Shown here: piece after piece, positions 1-7,168 of the stretch | Position numbering within the stretch: position 1 is the stretch's first letter | How the letters are laid out: each line of letters begins with the position of its first letter | Assembly (NCBI GenBank): GCA_937931205.1 | Contig: CALHBF010000001.1 | Location: forward strand, 124,001-188,000 | DNA from: an uncultured Bacteriovoracaceae bacterium | GTDB lineage: Bacteria > Bdellovibrionota > Bacteriovoracia > Bacteriovoracales > Bacteriovoracaceae | Direction: 5' to 3' | Length of the DNA: 64,000 nucleotides | Translations under genes and position numbers: made by a program | Notes under the pieces: model-generated | Databases searched by the model: none | What the model was told of the DNA's origin: nothing | Seen by the model: only the letters and a program-made list of their open reading frames with translations

Positions 1-47
1 CCATAGAACTCCGGCATGGCCTTTAGAAATTTTGGAAACTTTCTCAT
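1..47 (-). CDS. Start of a gene running off the left edge, possibly a transfer-apparatus component
   Basis: An ATG at 47 overlaps the TGA stop of the pilin-like gene (TGATG), giving MRKFPKFLKAMPEFYG before the window ends. Overlap with a VirB2/TrbC-like gene makes a VirB3/VirB4-like or TraL-like product plausible by gene order, but sixteen residues are not enough to assign a family. Confidence 0.5.
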   Translation of the reverse strand, partial: MRKFPKFLKAMPEFY

Positions 48-310
48 CACACTAATCCTTTAACAAAATTCAAAATCGTTGGACTTAACATCAAAACAAA
101 TACTCCCATCAAGGCCTGAGTCATTTTGGCGCTGGCATCTTGTCTTCCCAAGACAAAATAAATTCCGGCAAGTACCAATCCAAAAAGGGCCAGTCCCAAA
201 CCAATTCTTGTTGTCTCTTGGGCGAGTTTGTCGGCCGTTGCCTTTAAGCTTCTTGCCCAAACAGAATTGGTATAAAAAAGAGAAATAAACACACTCATCA
301 AAGTCATCAT
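47..310 (-). CDS. VirB2/TrbC-like pilin candidate
   Basis: The product is 87 aa. A hydrophobic N-terminal segment ending near a VWA-R boundary looks like a cleavable signal. A charged stretch (residues about 19-34) and two hydrophobic helices follow (about 36-52 and 65-85), separated by a short polar loop containing GRQDASAK. This two-helix layout after a long signal is typical of TrbC/VirB2 major pilins of type IV secretion systems. I chose the ATG at 310 because GGAGG lies five bases upstream; an in-frame GTG two codons earlier has worse spacing. It follows the lipoprotein gene by ten bases and overlaps the next gene. Family assignment rests on topology, not a catalytic motif, so other small two-helix membrane proteins remain possible. 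Confidence 0.5.
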   Translation of the reverse strand: MMTLMSVFISLFYTNSVWARSLKATADKLAQETTRIGLGLALFGLVLAGIYFVLGRQDASAKMTQALMGVFVLMLSPTILNFVKGLV

Positions 311-320
311 CAACACCTCC

Positions 321-2216
321 CTAGTTATGGTAATTATTTACGATGCTGCTCACATCAAGGGTAAAGGGCTGCTTGTAAGTGCGATCTTTTCCAAGTTTCA
401 AAACATTCCAGTTAAAGTAATGTCTCCACTGGTTAAAATCTTTTGAACCTTCATAGATAGGGATCTTCAAGTTGAACGCCGCAGCTCCGGCCAACTGAAA
501 ACATCCGTAGTTCTGACGTCCTGAGTGACTAATGAGATTCACCCCATCAAATGTCATTTCAGTGAAGGTCGTAAGCTTTAAAGAAATGACATTTTCATCA
601 GCTTCAAAGATTTCTTTGATTTTAGAGATATCACTAATTCGGAAGTGAGCATTTTTATCGGCCCAGTAAACCTCAACCTTCTTTTCATCCACGAGAGTCT
701 TTAGATTGAAATCATCTTCATTGATAATGAGCGAGAGCTGAGATAACTCTTCACTTAAGTCTTTGTTGAACTCATAGCCTTCATCACGCTTTTGAAAAGT
801 ATGAAACTTAAGATGACAACTATAGTGCCAAGTCGTGCAGTTACGTCCGCATGAGCCGCCAGAACTTGATGGACGATCTTCTTCCTTCTTGACCTTCTCT
901 CCCATACGTTTACCCGTTGCTAGTTGAAAATCAACGACTGAATTTGGAGAAACATTTCCTAGTGGGTAAATTTCATAATCATCATTGCCTGAGACACTGA
1001 AACGTAGAGCATTTACCTTCTCTGAAGTCTGTTCTGCCAATTGTTTTCCTGTCATATAAGAAAGAACGATTGTATCTCCAGCTTGATACTCATGATCGAG
1101 ATATGATCTTGTGAGGCGGTCAGTAAAAACAAACCACTTGCCTTTCTTATCTTCCCCTCTCACTTCTCTAAGATGGGTATAGTCAGATAAGTTGTTCTCA
1201 AATTGCCCAACTTTCTCAAGGCTATCTTCCACGATCTTAAACTGCTTGGGATAAACGCTCTCCATAAGATCAGCGAATCGGTTCTTGTTCTTTAAAGGCG
1301 CAACAAAGAGACTTCTCGTTTCAAGGGGGGTGTTCACCACCATCTGAATGGATTTGTTTTTCACCGACTTCATTAGCTCAGAGTATTTGATGCCAGTTTC
1401 AGCAATCTCAAAGTCTTTGACTTCAGAGATAATAAACTCACCTTTCTTGAGATAATTTTGAGAAACTAAATCAACTGGTACATTTTCAAGGACAACCGAG
1501 AATGTTTCATTCACATCACGATTGAAATGGCGTTCGACAATTTTTGTATCAAGCAACTCATAAGCTTCTGTTTCATAATTAAAATAATAGAAATTAAGTT
1601 CTAAATTCTTTACCGAACTATAAACAGATGAAGGTATGAGTTTTACAGAGTTCTCTAGCTCAACAGTGACCTTGTTGATGACCACACTTGGATTATCAAA
1701 GTACTTACCTGTTAAAAGAGAATTCTTCCCACTAAAGCGAGTATCCACATCAGGATAGATCACACGGGTCAGATCAGATTCTTGAATTTCTCCCCAGCTA
1801 TGACTTGAAAATTTCCCAATGCGGGCCGCTTCAGAGAAGGCCTTATTGCGAACTAAGATTTCCCCCACACGATATTTGAAATCAGGATCATTTCGTCCCA
1901 CACGAGTATCAATAGTAAAATCCCACGCTGAATCTGTGTGCTCTACCCCATCAGTTGTTTTCACATGCCAATTCACCTTAATGGCATAGTTTTGCAAAAA
2001 CCTGACACGAAGCTCAGGAATATCCGCTACAAATGGATTAAGTCCTCTTTCTTTTTCTTCTAGATCATTGATGCGATCTCCGTCTGTATCCATTTTGGCG
2101 AGGTCTTCAGGTTTTAGCTCCTCATATTGAGAAACGGCCTGATTGGATTTCTCCTCAGGGCTTTTAAATGAGCAGGCCGTCGAGAGGGCCAATAATACTA
2201 GCAAAAAATAATTCAT
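321..2216 (-). CDS. Large secreted lipoprotein with a calcium-binding-type Asp motif
   Basis: The product is 631 aa. A short hydrophobic signal ends in a lipobox (LSTAC), so the protein should be lipidated at Cys15. Around residues 43-54 is a thrombospondin-type-3-like acidic loop (DTDGDRINDLEE), followed by about 570 residues rich in beta-type sequence with no family I recognise. A Cys-rich stretch near residues 455-468 (SSGGSCGRNCTTWHYSC) could form disulphides. The gene starts after AGGAG that overlaps the end of the 56-aa gene, and it ends ten bases before the pilin-like gene. A surface-exposed part of a transfer or adhesion apparatus is an inference from the operon. Confidence 0.75.
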   Translation of the reverse strand: MNYFLLVLLALSTACSFKSPEEKSNQAVSQYEELKPEDLAKMDTDGDRINDLEEKERGLNPFVADIPELRVRFLQNYAIKVNWHVKTTDGVEHTDSAWDFTIDTRVGRNDPDFKYRVGEILVRNKAFSEAARIGKFSSHSWGEIQESDLTRVIYPDVDTRFSGKNSLLTGKYFDNPSVVINKVTVELENSVKLIPSSVYSSVKNLELNFYYFNYETEAYELLDTKIVERHFNRDVNETFSVVLENVPVDLVSQNYLKKGEFIISEVKDFEIAETGIKYSELMKSVKNKSIQMVVNTPLETRSLFVAPLKNKNRFADLMESVYPKQFKIVEDSLEKVGQFENNLSDYTHLREVRGEDKKGKWFVFTDRLTRSYLDHEYQAGDTIVLSYMTGKQLAEQTSEKVNALRFSVSGNDDYEIYPLGNVSPNSVVDFQLATGKRMGEKVKKEEDRPSSSGGSCGRNCTTWHYSCHLKFHTFQKRDEGYEFNKDLSEELSQLSLIINEDDFNLKTLVDEKKVEVYWADKNAHFRISDISKIKEIFEADENVISLKLTTFTEMTFDGVNLISHSGRQNYGCFQLAGAAAFNLKIPIYEGSKDFNQWRHYFNWNVLKLGKDRTYKQPFTLDVSSIVNNYHN

Positions 2217-2225
2217 TAAAATCTC

Positions 2226-2396
2226 CTAAACTTTGACCACGTTAAGAATAGAGTCCATGGGAAAGGTCAAAATAATCCCAAGGCCCGCGATGGTTGATAG
2301 ATAGCCTTTATGGCAATCCATTAAGATGCCTTCGTAAGTCTTCCCATCCTTAGTAAAAACCTTAATCTCACTTCCAATGTTTAATTTTGTTGTCAT
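2226..2396 (-). CDS. 56-aa Sm-like/SH3-barrel-like small protein
   Basis: The ATG at 2396 is preceded by GGAGGAG, which overlaps the stop of the upstream 38-aa gene. The product begins MTTKLNIGSEIKVFTKDGK and continues YEGILMD, a block of two to three predicted strands with a hydrophobic end (GIILTFPMDSIL). The pattern 'G..v.v.tkdGk.yeG.l.d....l......ipldsI' resembles the Sm/Lsm or a KOW-type small barrel. RNA or nucleic-acid binding would follow from that fold but is not shown. It sits in a run of three tiny genes ahead of the lipoprotein and pilin genes. Confidence 0.7.
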   Translation of the reverse strand: MTTKLNIGSEIKVFTKDGKTYEGILMDCHKGYLSTIAGLGIILTFPMDSILNVVKV

Positions 2397-2404
2397 TTCT
2401 CCTC

Positions 2405-2521
2405 CTAGAACTTCATCACCATTGTCATCAGTGCCAATCGAGATTTTTCATCAATGTGGTTTCTGAATTCGCTTTGGCGAAAAGTTGTTGTGAATAGACG
2501 CTTAAGAAATGCTGGCTTCAT
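2405..2521 (-). CDS. 38-aa basic small protein, unknown function
   Basis: The ATG at 2521 overlaps the TGA of the upstream 48-aa gene (ATGA), and GGAGGA lies eight bases upstream inside that gene. The product (MKPAFLKRLFTTTFRQSEF...) is basic and ends in MTMVMKF. No family is recognised. The ribosome binding site and ATGA coupling on both sides are the support for translation; the length is too short to judge by composition. Confidence 0.6.
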   Translation of the reverse strand: MKPAFLKRLFTTTFRQSEFRNHIDEKSRLALMTMVMKF

Positions 2522-2664
2522 ATTTGATTCCTCCAGTCCGTTGACTCAAGAGTGCTGTCATTAACGAATAGACAGTTCACACAGTGAGAATATGTTTTTA
2601 GATGTTCGTAACTGCGACAGGCGCATCGAGGGCAGTTGTAAAAGTGCTTCCTAAAATGTTTCAT
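2518..2664 (-). CDS. 48-aa zinc-ribbon-like small protein, first gene of the operon
   Basis: The ATG at 2664 follows a strong AAGGAGGAAGG. The product has two cysteine pairs, CPRC (residues 11-14, with Cys16 nearby) and CVNC (28-31), spaced as in a treble-clef or zinc-ribbon knuckle, with aromatic/His residues between. Zinc binding is inferred from the four cysteines. It is the first gene after the sigma-54 promoter and couples by ATGA to the 38-aa gene. Confidence 0.65.
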   Translation of the reverse strand: MKHFRKHFYNCPRCACRSYEHLKTYSHCVNCLFVNDSTLESTDWRNQI

Positions 2665-2699
2665 CCTTCCTCCTTGTTGAAGCTCGTGTCGAACACTAG

Positions 2700-2716
2700 A
2701 GCAACAGCAAGGCCAA
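2700..2716 (-). promoter_or_regulatory. Sigma-54 (RpoN) promoter candidate
   Basis: Read on the minus strand the site is TTGGCCTTGCTGTTGCT. It has GG at 2714-2713, GC at 2702-2701, exactly ten bases between them, and matches YTGGC and TTGCW at the two ends of the consensus. The expected start near 2690 leaves about 25 bases of leader containing the AAGGAGG of the 48-aa gene. The adjacent divergent gene is an NtrC-family sigma-54 activator, which raises confidence. Confidence 0.7.
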
Positions 2717-2786
2717 ATTGATGAGACAATCCAATTCTTTAATTTTCAGCAAGAAGACGCGTAGCGCACACGATTCTGATGTCTCG

Positions 2787-2822
2787 AAGTGTACGTATGA
2801 ACGAACATTAATCCGTACACTT
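2787..2822. promoter_or_regulatory. 9-bp inverted repeat, candidate activator binding site
   Basis: AAGTGTACG (2787-2795) and CGTACACTT (2814-2822) form a perfect 9-bp dyad separated by 18 bases. Its centre (about 2804) lies about 115 bp upstream of the predicted sigma-54 start and just ahead of the activator gene. That is where an NtrC-type enhancer or autoregulatory site is expected. The arms are separated by about 27 bp centre to centre. Confidence 0.55.
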
Positions 2823-2861
2823 TAGTTGCAATGTTATTTATTTATGTATAGAAGACGATCC

Positions 2862-4241
2862 ATGAGTGGAACAAAGAGACTAAAAATTCTTGTAGTTGAA
2901 GATGATAATCTGAATAGAGATTTAATCTGCACCCTACTTCGTGGATATGGTGAAATCCAAGAAGCCTCAACATTTGAAGAGGCCCAAGACTTAATAAGCT
3001 TCAATCAATTTGATCTCGCCTTTGTTGATCTTGATCTACATGGAAAACAAAGTGGCTTTAAAATAGCCAGACAGGCCAAAGATAAATCCATCTATACCGT
3101 CATCCTCAGTGGCCAAAAAGATAAGATCTCTATCAAGAAAGCTTTTGACTACTCTGAATGTGACAATTATCTCTATAAGCCAGCCAACCTCTCCATGGTC
3201 AAAGAAGTCATGGAGCATTTTGCCAATCAAAGTGAAGTTTTAAAACTCGATCAGTTAATTAGCTCTGCATTCACAACAAACTCTTCAAAACTCTCAGAAG
3301 TATTAAATGTCATAAAAACGATCTATAAGGGCCAAACACCTATTTATATTTTTGGTGAAACTGGTACAGGGAAACAAGTATTAGCTGAACTTGTCCATAA
3401 ACTTAAATTTGGAAGCCTTGAAGATTTTTATCATCTTAATTGTGCTGCTATATCCGACACCATCATAGAATCAGAACTCTTTGGGCATGTAAAAGGTGCT
3501 TTTACTGGGGCTGATCAAAGAAAAGTTGGCCTATTTGAGAAAGCACACGGCGGAACACTCTTTCTTGATGAAATCGCCACCATGTCTCCTCTAATGCAAA
3601 ATAAGATCATTACGGCCATTGAAACAAAAAAATTCAAACCCGTAGGAAGCACTAAAGAAGTTGAAAGTCACTTTAGGCTGATTGCCGCTACATCAAGTAA
3701 TCTCAGTGACGAGGTTCAGGCCGGAAAATTCAGACAAGATTTATTTTTTAGAATTAACGGCGTTCATTTAAAAATGCCATCTCTCAGAGAGCGCAAAGAA
3801 GACCTCGAAGTCCTCATTGAGACAATCTCCCAATCTCATTCATCTCAAAGGGCCTTATACGTCACTAAAGATGTGGCCAAATACCTAAACGACTATGACT
3901 GGCCGGGAAATATCAGAGAACTTAAAAATCTCATCTTCTCATGGTTAGACCAAAGCATCTCAAAGCCTGAGCCAAAAGACTTACCCTCTCATATCATCAA
4001 AAACGAAAATATTTTTTCAAAATCAAAGCACAAGTACTTAACGAAGAAACAAATTCAGCAAATTCAAGAAATGGGTCTTAAAGACTTTCTTCGAGAAATC
4101 GAGCTTGAAGCCATTGAAGTGGCCTATAGAAAGAACCGAAAGAAAGTTAGGGCCACGGCCAAAAGCCTGCAAGTCCATACAGATAAGGTTTATTGGTATT
4201 TAGATAACAGCATAGGAGAGCAATATGAACTCCTCCAATAA
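2862..4241 (+). CDS. NtrC-family response regulator, sigma-54-dependent activator
   Basis: The product is 459 aa from the ATG at 2862. A receiver domain spans about residues 7-118: acidic pocket EDD at 13-15, phosphoacceptor Asp56 in FVDLDL, Lys106 in YLYKP. The AAA+ sigma-54-interaction domain spans about 138-365, with Walker A GETGTGKQ (165-172), the sigma-54 loop GAFTGA (212-217) and Walker B LFLDEI. A Fis-type helix-turn-helix ends the protein (about 415-455). It should hydrolyse ATP to open sigma-54 promoters when phosphorylated. An upstream in-frame TTG and ATG lack ribosome sites, so I chose MSGTKR. It is the first of five overlapping genes that include a hybrid kinase, its likely partner, and it is divergent from a sigma-54 promoter. 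Confidence 0.93.
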   Translation: MSGTKRLKILVVEDDNLNRDLICTLLRGYGEIQEASTFEEAQDLISFNQFDLAFVDLDLHGKQSGFKIARQAKDKSIYTVILSGQKDKISIKKAFDYSECDNYLYKPANLSMVKEVMEHFANQSEVLKLDQLISSAFTTNSSKLSEVLNVIKTIYKGQTPIYIFGETGTGKQVLAELVHKLKFGSLEDFYHLNCAAISDTIIESELFGHVKGAFTGADQRKVGLFEKAHGGTLFLDEIATMSPLMQNKIITAIETKKFKPVGSTKEVESHFRLIAATSSNLSDEVQAGKFRQDLFFRINGVHLKMPSLRERKEDLEVLIETISQSHSSQRALYVTKDVAKYLNDYDWPGNIRELKNLIFSWLDQSISKPEPKDLPSHIIKNENIFSKSKHKYLTKKQIQQIQEMGLKDFLREIELEAIEVAYRKNRKKVRATAKSLQVHTDKVYWYLDNSIGEQYELLQ

Positions 4242-4428
4242 TATTGGTCATGAACTTACTAATAATATTGAAGCCATTCTCAACGCCTTAGATGCCGTTG
4301 AAATAAAACTAGCTTCCAAAAATATTAAAGGGGCCCTTCATACTTTGGGTCTTATCAAAGAAAAAAAGACTGCTGCACTTGAAATCATCCAGAAGATTCA
4401 AGAGCACTTGAATGAGAAAGAGAGTTAA
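4225..4428 (+). CDS. 67-aa helical protein resembling an isolated histidine-kinase dimerisation hairpin
   Basis: The ATG at 4225 lies inside the 3' end of the activator gene (17-base overlap) with GGAGAG just upstream. The product is almost all predicted helix. Residues 8-14 read GHELTNN, similar to the H-box of DHp domains (HELxNPL-like), with His9 in the phospho-acceptor position followed by Glu10. A second amphipathic helix follows a short GAL linker, as in a DHp hairpin, but there is no ATPase domain. It could be a phosphotransfer or kinase-modulating protein for the flanking two-component pair. Similarity is judged by eye and the family is unassigned. Confidence 0.6.
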   Translation: MNSSNNIGHELTNNIEAILNALDAVEIKLASKNIKGALHTLGLIKEKKTAALEIIQKIQEHLNEKES

Positions 4429-4430
4429 TT

Positions 4431-5165
4431 ATGCCTTACGTATTAAGCCCAATCATTAAAGAAGATTTTCAAGGGATGTGGTTCGAGGGGAATCCTTATA
4501 AAAAAGAAACCATCTACGACATCAACTCCACTGACCCAAAATCACCACCAGTGAATTATTCAGCTTACACCTTAAAGCCCCATAGCCTTCCCCATATTGA
4601 AGGGTCAGCCCATACGCAAAAAGATGGGAAAACCGTAGATCAGTATTTTAAAAATAACGCTCACAGACATTTCTGGGGAAAAACCTTAGTTGTAAAACTC
4701 AAAGGAAATGGCTTTAAACCTCATCCGAATGTAAATGGTATCAACATCTGGGAAGTAAGCGCTTCTGAGCTTAAAACAGGCATTATGAACGTATCAGGCA
4801 GTGAGATTATACCTGATCGCTTGCTTCTTTCTCTGGAAGTAATACCGGAAACGGCGACAGGTCTTCATGATCCGAACCATGTTCTGATTCTCTCCAAAGA
4901 GGCGGCAGAATACCTGACTTCGAACACCAACTTTTGCCTTTATGGAACAAGCTGGAAATCATCCGACTTCATGCCCGGCTCCAAGGAACGGCCCATCCAC
5001 AACACACTTTTCAAATCTGCTGTGATTATGGAATGCCTTGATCTTAAAGATGTCCCTGAAGGCCAATACTTCATGAACGCCTTCCCCATTCCGCTTGAGG
5101 GCGCAAGTGAATCTCCGGTCTGTCCTGTTCTCTATACCAAAGAGGAGATACTGGACCAGCTATGA
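4431..5165 (+). CDS. Cyclase/kynurenine-formamidase-fold protein with a degraded metal site
   Basis: The product is 244 aa. Residues 50-85 match the core of the cyclase family (Pfam Cyclase, the KynB fold): a GSAH block, then KDGKTVDQYF and WGKTLVVKL. The C-terminal third also matches the family pattern (HNTLF...ECLDLKDVPEGQY...PIPLEGA..SPV). The canonical metal motif is HxGTHxD with a later His. Here the aligned positions are Glu57, His61 and Gln63, with Lys67 in place of the third His, so hydrolase activity is doubtful. A ligand-sensing role beside a sensor kinase is an inference. The start is two bases after the 67-aa gene and the stop overlaps the kinase start. Confidence 0.7.
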   Translation: MPYVLSPIIKEDFQGMWFEGNPYKKETIYDINSTDPKSPPVNYSAYTLKPHSLPHIEGSAHTQKDGKTVDQYFKNNAHRHFWGKTLVVKLKGNGFKPHPNVNGINIWEVSASELKTGIMNVSGSEIIPDRLLLSLEVIPETATGLHDPNHVLILSKEAAEYLTSNTNFCLYGTSWKSSDFMPGSKERPIHNTLFKSAVIMECLDLKDVPEGQYFMNAFPIPLEGASESPVCPVLYTKEEILDQL

Positions 5166-7168
5166 GATTTTTAACTCTTCTCCTATTCATCATTTCATCT
5201 AGCGCATTTGGCTTTACGCCATTGCCTAAATGGAATACCTGCGAAGGAAATAGATGTGTCGATATCATATCTGGGGATGATCTCTATCTGAAACATAATT
5301 TTAAAAAGAATAAGGCAATATACAAAACTACATTCAGCTCTGAATCTATTTATAAATGCATACAACAAAATGATTGCTGGCTCTATTTGGGTTCAGTGGG
5401 TGATGCCGTTTCTGTAAAACTTAACGATGTCTCTATTGGAAAATTTGAAGAATACATTCACTTTGAATCATTAAAATTTCATATCCCCTCTTCCCTAATC
5501 AGCTCCAATAATGAGCTTGTTATTGAAGTCATTGATTTAAACCAAACTCGCTTTGGACTCCGATCCCCTGACATAGGGATTGGTTTACATCCTGAGGTAA
5601 ATCGTAAATCCCGCATTGATTGGATTCTTCGCACTGGCTCCACTCTTTTAAGTGCTTTTACATTATTTGTCTTATTCCTAGGGCTTATTGCTACATATGC
5701 CGTCTACAAAAATACAAAAATCGTTCCACTAATCGGTTTATCATTTATTAGCGTTCTCTATCTTATAAACTTCAGCGAAATTCCAAGGCAGTACTTTGAC
5801 CCCATTTATATATCTGGTCCTGTTCACTTTGTAATAAGACTATTTCTTGATCTTACGCTAGTACTAGTCGCCTTAAGTCTGTATAGGCCCCATCAAAAAA
5901 TATCATTCCTTAGAAGGCTTCCAGCTTTCTATGTGATTCCAGTATTTATTATGATCGCCGCTGCATTCTTTGGTGTTCATCAATATGCCTTTTACAAAAC
6001 AACCATGCTTATTGTTGCTCCTCTTGTTATTGGAGGAGGTTTCGCCCTGGCCTTGCTTTCCTATTATTACATCGAGCAAAAAGAAAGACGATTAGTCTTG
6101 CCAATTTTCTTAGGACTACTCCTATTCCAAATTTATGATTTAGTCGTATTCTGGGAACTTGTTCAGGGATCTTTTACAGTGAAGTGGTATCTCCCATTCC
6201 TCGTCATTAGCTTTTCATGGATTTATGTCAGAAGAAGAATTTTTGAAGTAAGAACTTTAAAGATTGATGCGCTAGTTGGTGATGAAGTGAGAAAACTTGC
6301 ACATGATCTTGCTGCCCCTATTCAAAGCTTAGCTTCACTGACCAAAACTTATGAGCATGATCTTGTTTATAAAAATGTAAAAGATCTTGAAAAGATCACA
6401 AATCAAGTCCTTGGAAAATACAATCATACTGTATATCATTGCGAAAAAAATGTTCAAAACAATCTCCATTCTATACTTTCAGACATTGAAAAGAAGTTTA
6501 AAGACCTGGTAGACATCACATTTAACTTGAGCGCTGAATTTGACTGGTATTGCGTCGATGAAGTTTTGTTCTTAAGAACATTTACTAACTTCATAACAAA
6601 CTCCATCAAGGCAAAGGCAACCGAAGTAAAAATTAATGGGTATTATCAAAATACTTTTTTGAATATCGAGATATTAGACAATGGAAATGGTATTCCAGAG
6701 AAGCTTCAGCCTTATATTTTTGACAAGGGTTTTACTTCAGATAAAACCATTGGGAATGGTTTGGGCTTAAGTTTCATTAAAGAAAAATTCTATCAGCTTG
6801 GATTTAACATAAGTCTTCAAAGATCGACTCCCAAGAACACGGTATTTCAGATACGAATACCCTTGAGGGAGATCGTTCTAATCGATGACAACCCACTTGT
6901 CAGGGACACATGGAAAACTCTCGCAGAAAGAATGGGGTTAATTATCCATTCCTACAGTTCATTCGGTGAATTCCAAATAAACAAAGTCCTTAATACTGAA
7001 ACTCCAATATTTGTTGACTACGAACTAGAAGACGAGAATGGAATTGAATTAGTGAGTAAATTGAGAAGAATGGGTTATAAACATTTAGCAATGGTCACGG
7101 GTATCTTGAAAACATTGGATTCGACAATTCCACAACTTGATAAAAATTTTCCAATTGGAATGAAATGA
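5162..7168 (+). CDS. Hybrid histidine kinase with 7TM sensor and C-terminal receiver
   Basis: The product is 668 aa. A signal peptide (1-17) precedes a periplasmic beta-rich domain (about 18-150), resembling 7TMR-DISM extracellular domains. Seven or so hydrophobic segments follow (about 157-355), then a short DHp with H-box LAHDLAAPIQ (His381). The HATPase domain has N-box NFITNSIKA, G1 DNGNGIP and G2 GNGLGLSF. A receiver (571-668) has Asp575/576 and phosphoacceptor Asp619. The receiver stops right at its conserved Lys668 and lacks the usual last helix. It should sense a signal outside the inner membrane and pass phosphate to the NtrC-type regulator in the same operon. It overlaps neighbours at both ends by ATGA. 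Confidence 0.9.
   Translation: MRFLTLLLFIISSSAFGFTPLPKWNTCEGNRCVDIISGDDLYLKHNFKKNKAIYKTTFSSESIYKCIQQNDCWLYLGSVGDAVSVKLNDVSIGKFEEYIHFESLKFHIPSSLISSNNELVIEVIDLNQTRFGLRSPDIGIGLHPEVNRKSRIDWILRTGSTLLSAFTLFVLFLGLIATYAVYKNTKIVPLIGLSFISVLYLINFSEIPRQYFDPIYISGPVHFVIRLFLDLTLVLVALSLYRPHQKISFLRRLPAFYVIPVFIMIAAAFFGVHQYAFYKTTMLIVAPLVIGGGFALALLSYYYIEQKERRLVLPIFLGLLLFQIYDLVVFWELVQGSFTVKWYLPFLVISFSWIYVRRRIFEVRTLKIDALVGDEVRKLAHDLAAPIQSLASLTKTYEHDLVYKNVKDLEKITNQVLGKYNHTVYHCEKNVQNNLHSILSDIEKKFKDLVDITFNLSAEFDWYCVDEVLFLRTFTNFITNSIKAKATEVKINGYYQNTFLNIEILDNGNGIPEKLQPYIFDKGFTSDKTIGNGLGLSFIKEKFYQLGFNISLQRSTPKNTVFQIRIPLREIVLIDDNPLVRDTWKTLAERMGLIIHSYSSFGEFQINKVLNTETPIFVDYELEDENGIELVSKLRRMGYKHLAMVTGILKTLDSTIPQLDKNFPIGMK

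Noticed and set aside
2811-2830. Second sigma-54 promoter on the + strand (TTAGTTGCA)
   Set aside because: The -12 part fits but there is no GG at the -24 position, so the spacing rule fails.
2826-2861. Longer start of the activator gene (TTG at 2826 or ATG at 2844)
   Set aside because: Neither has a ribosome site, and the receiver fold begins after the ATG at 2862.
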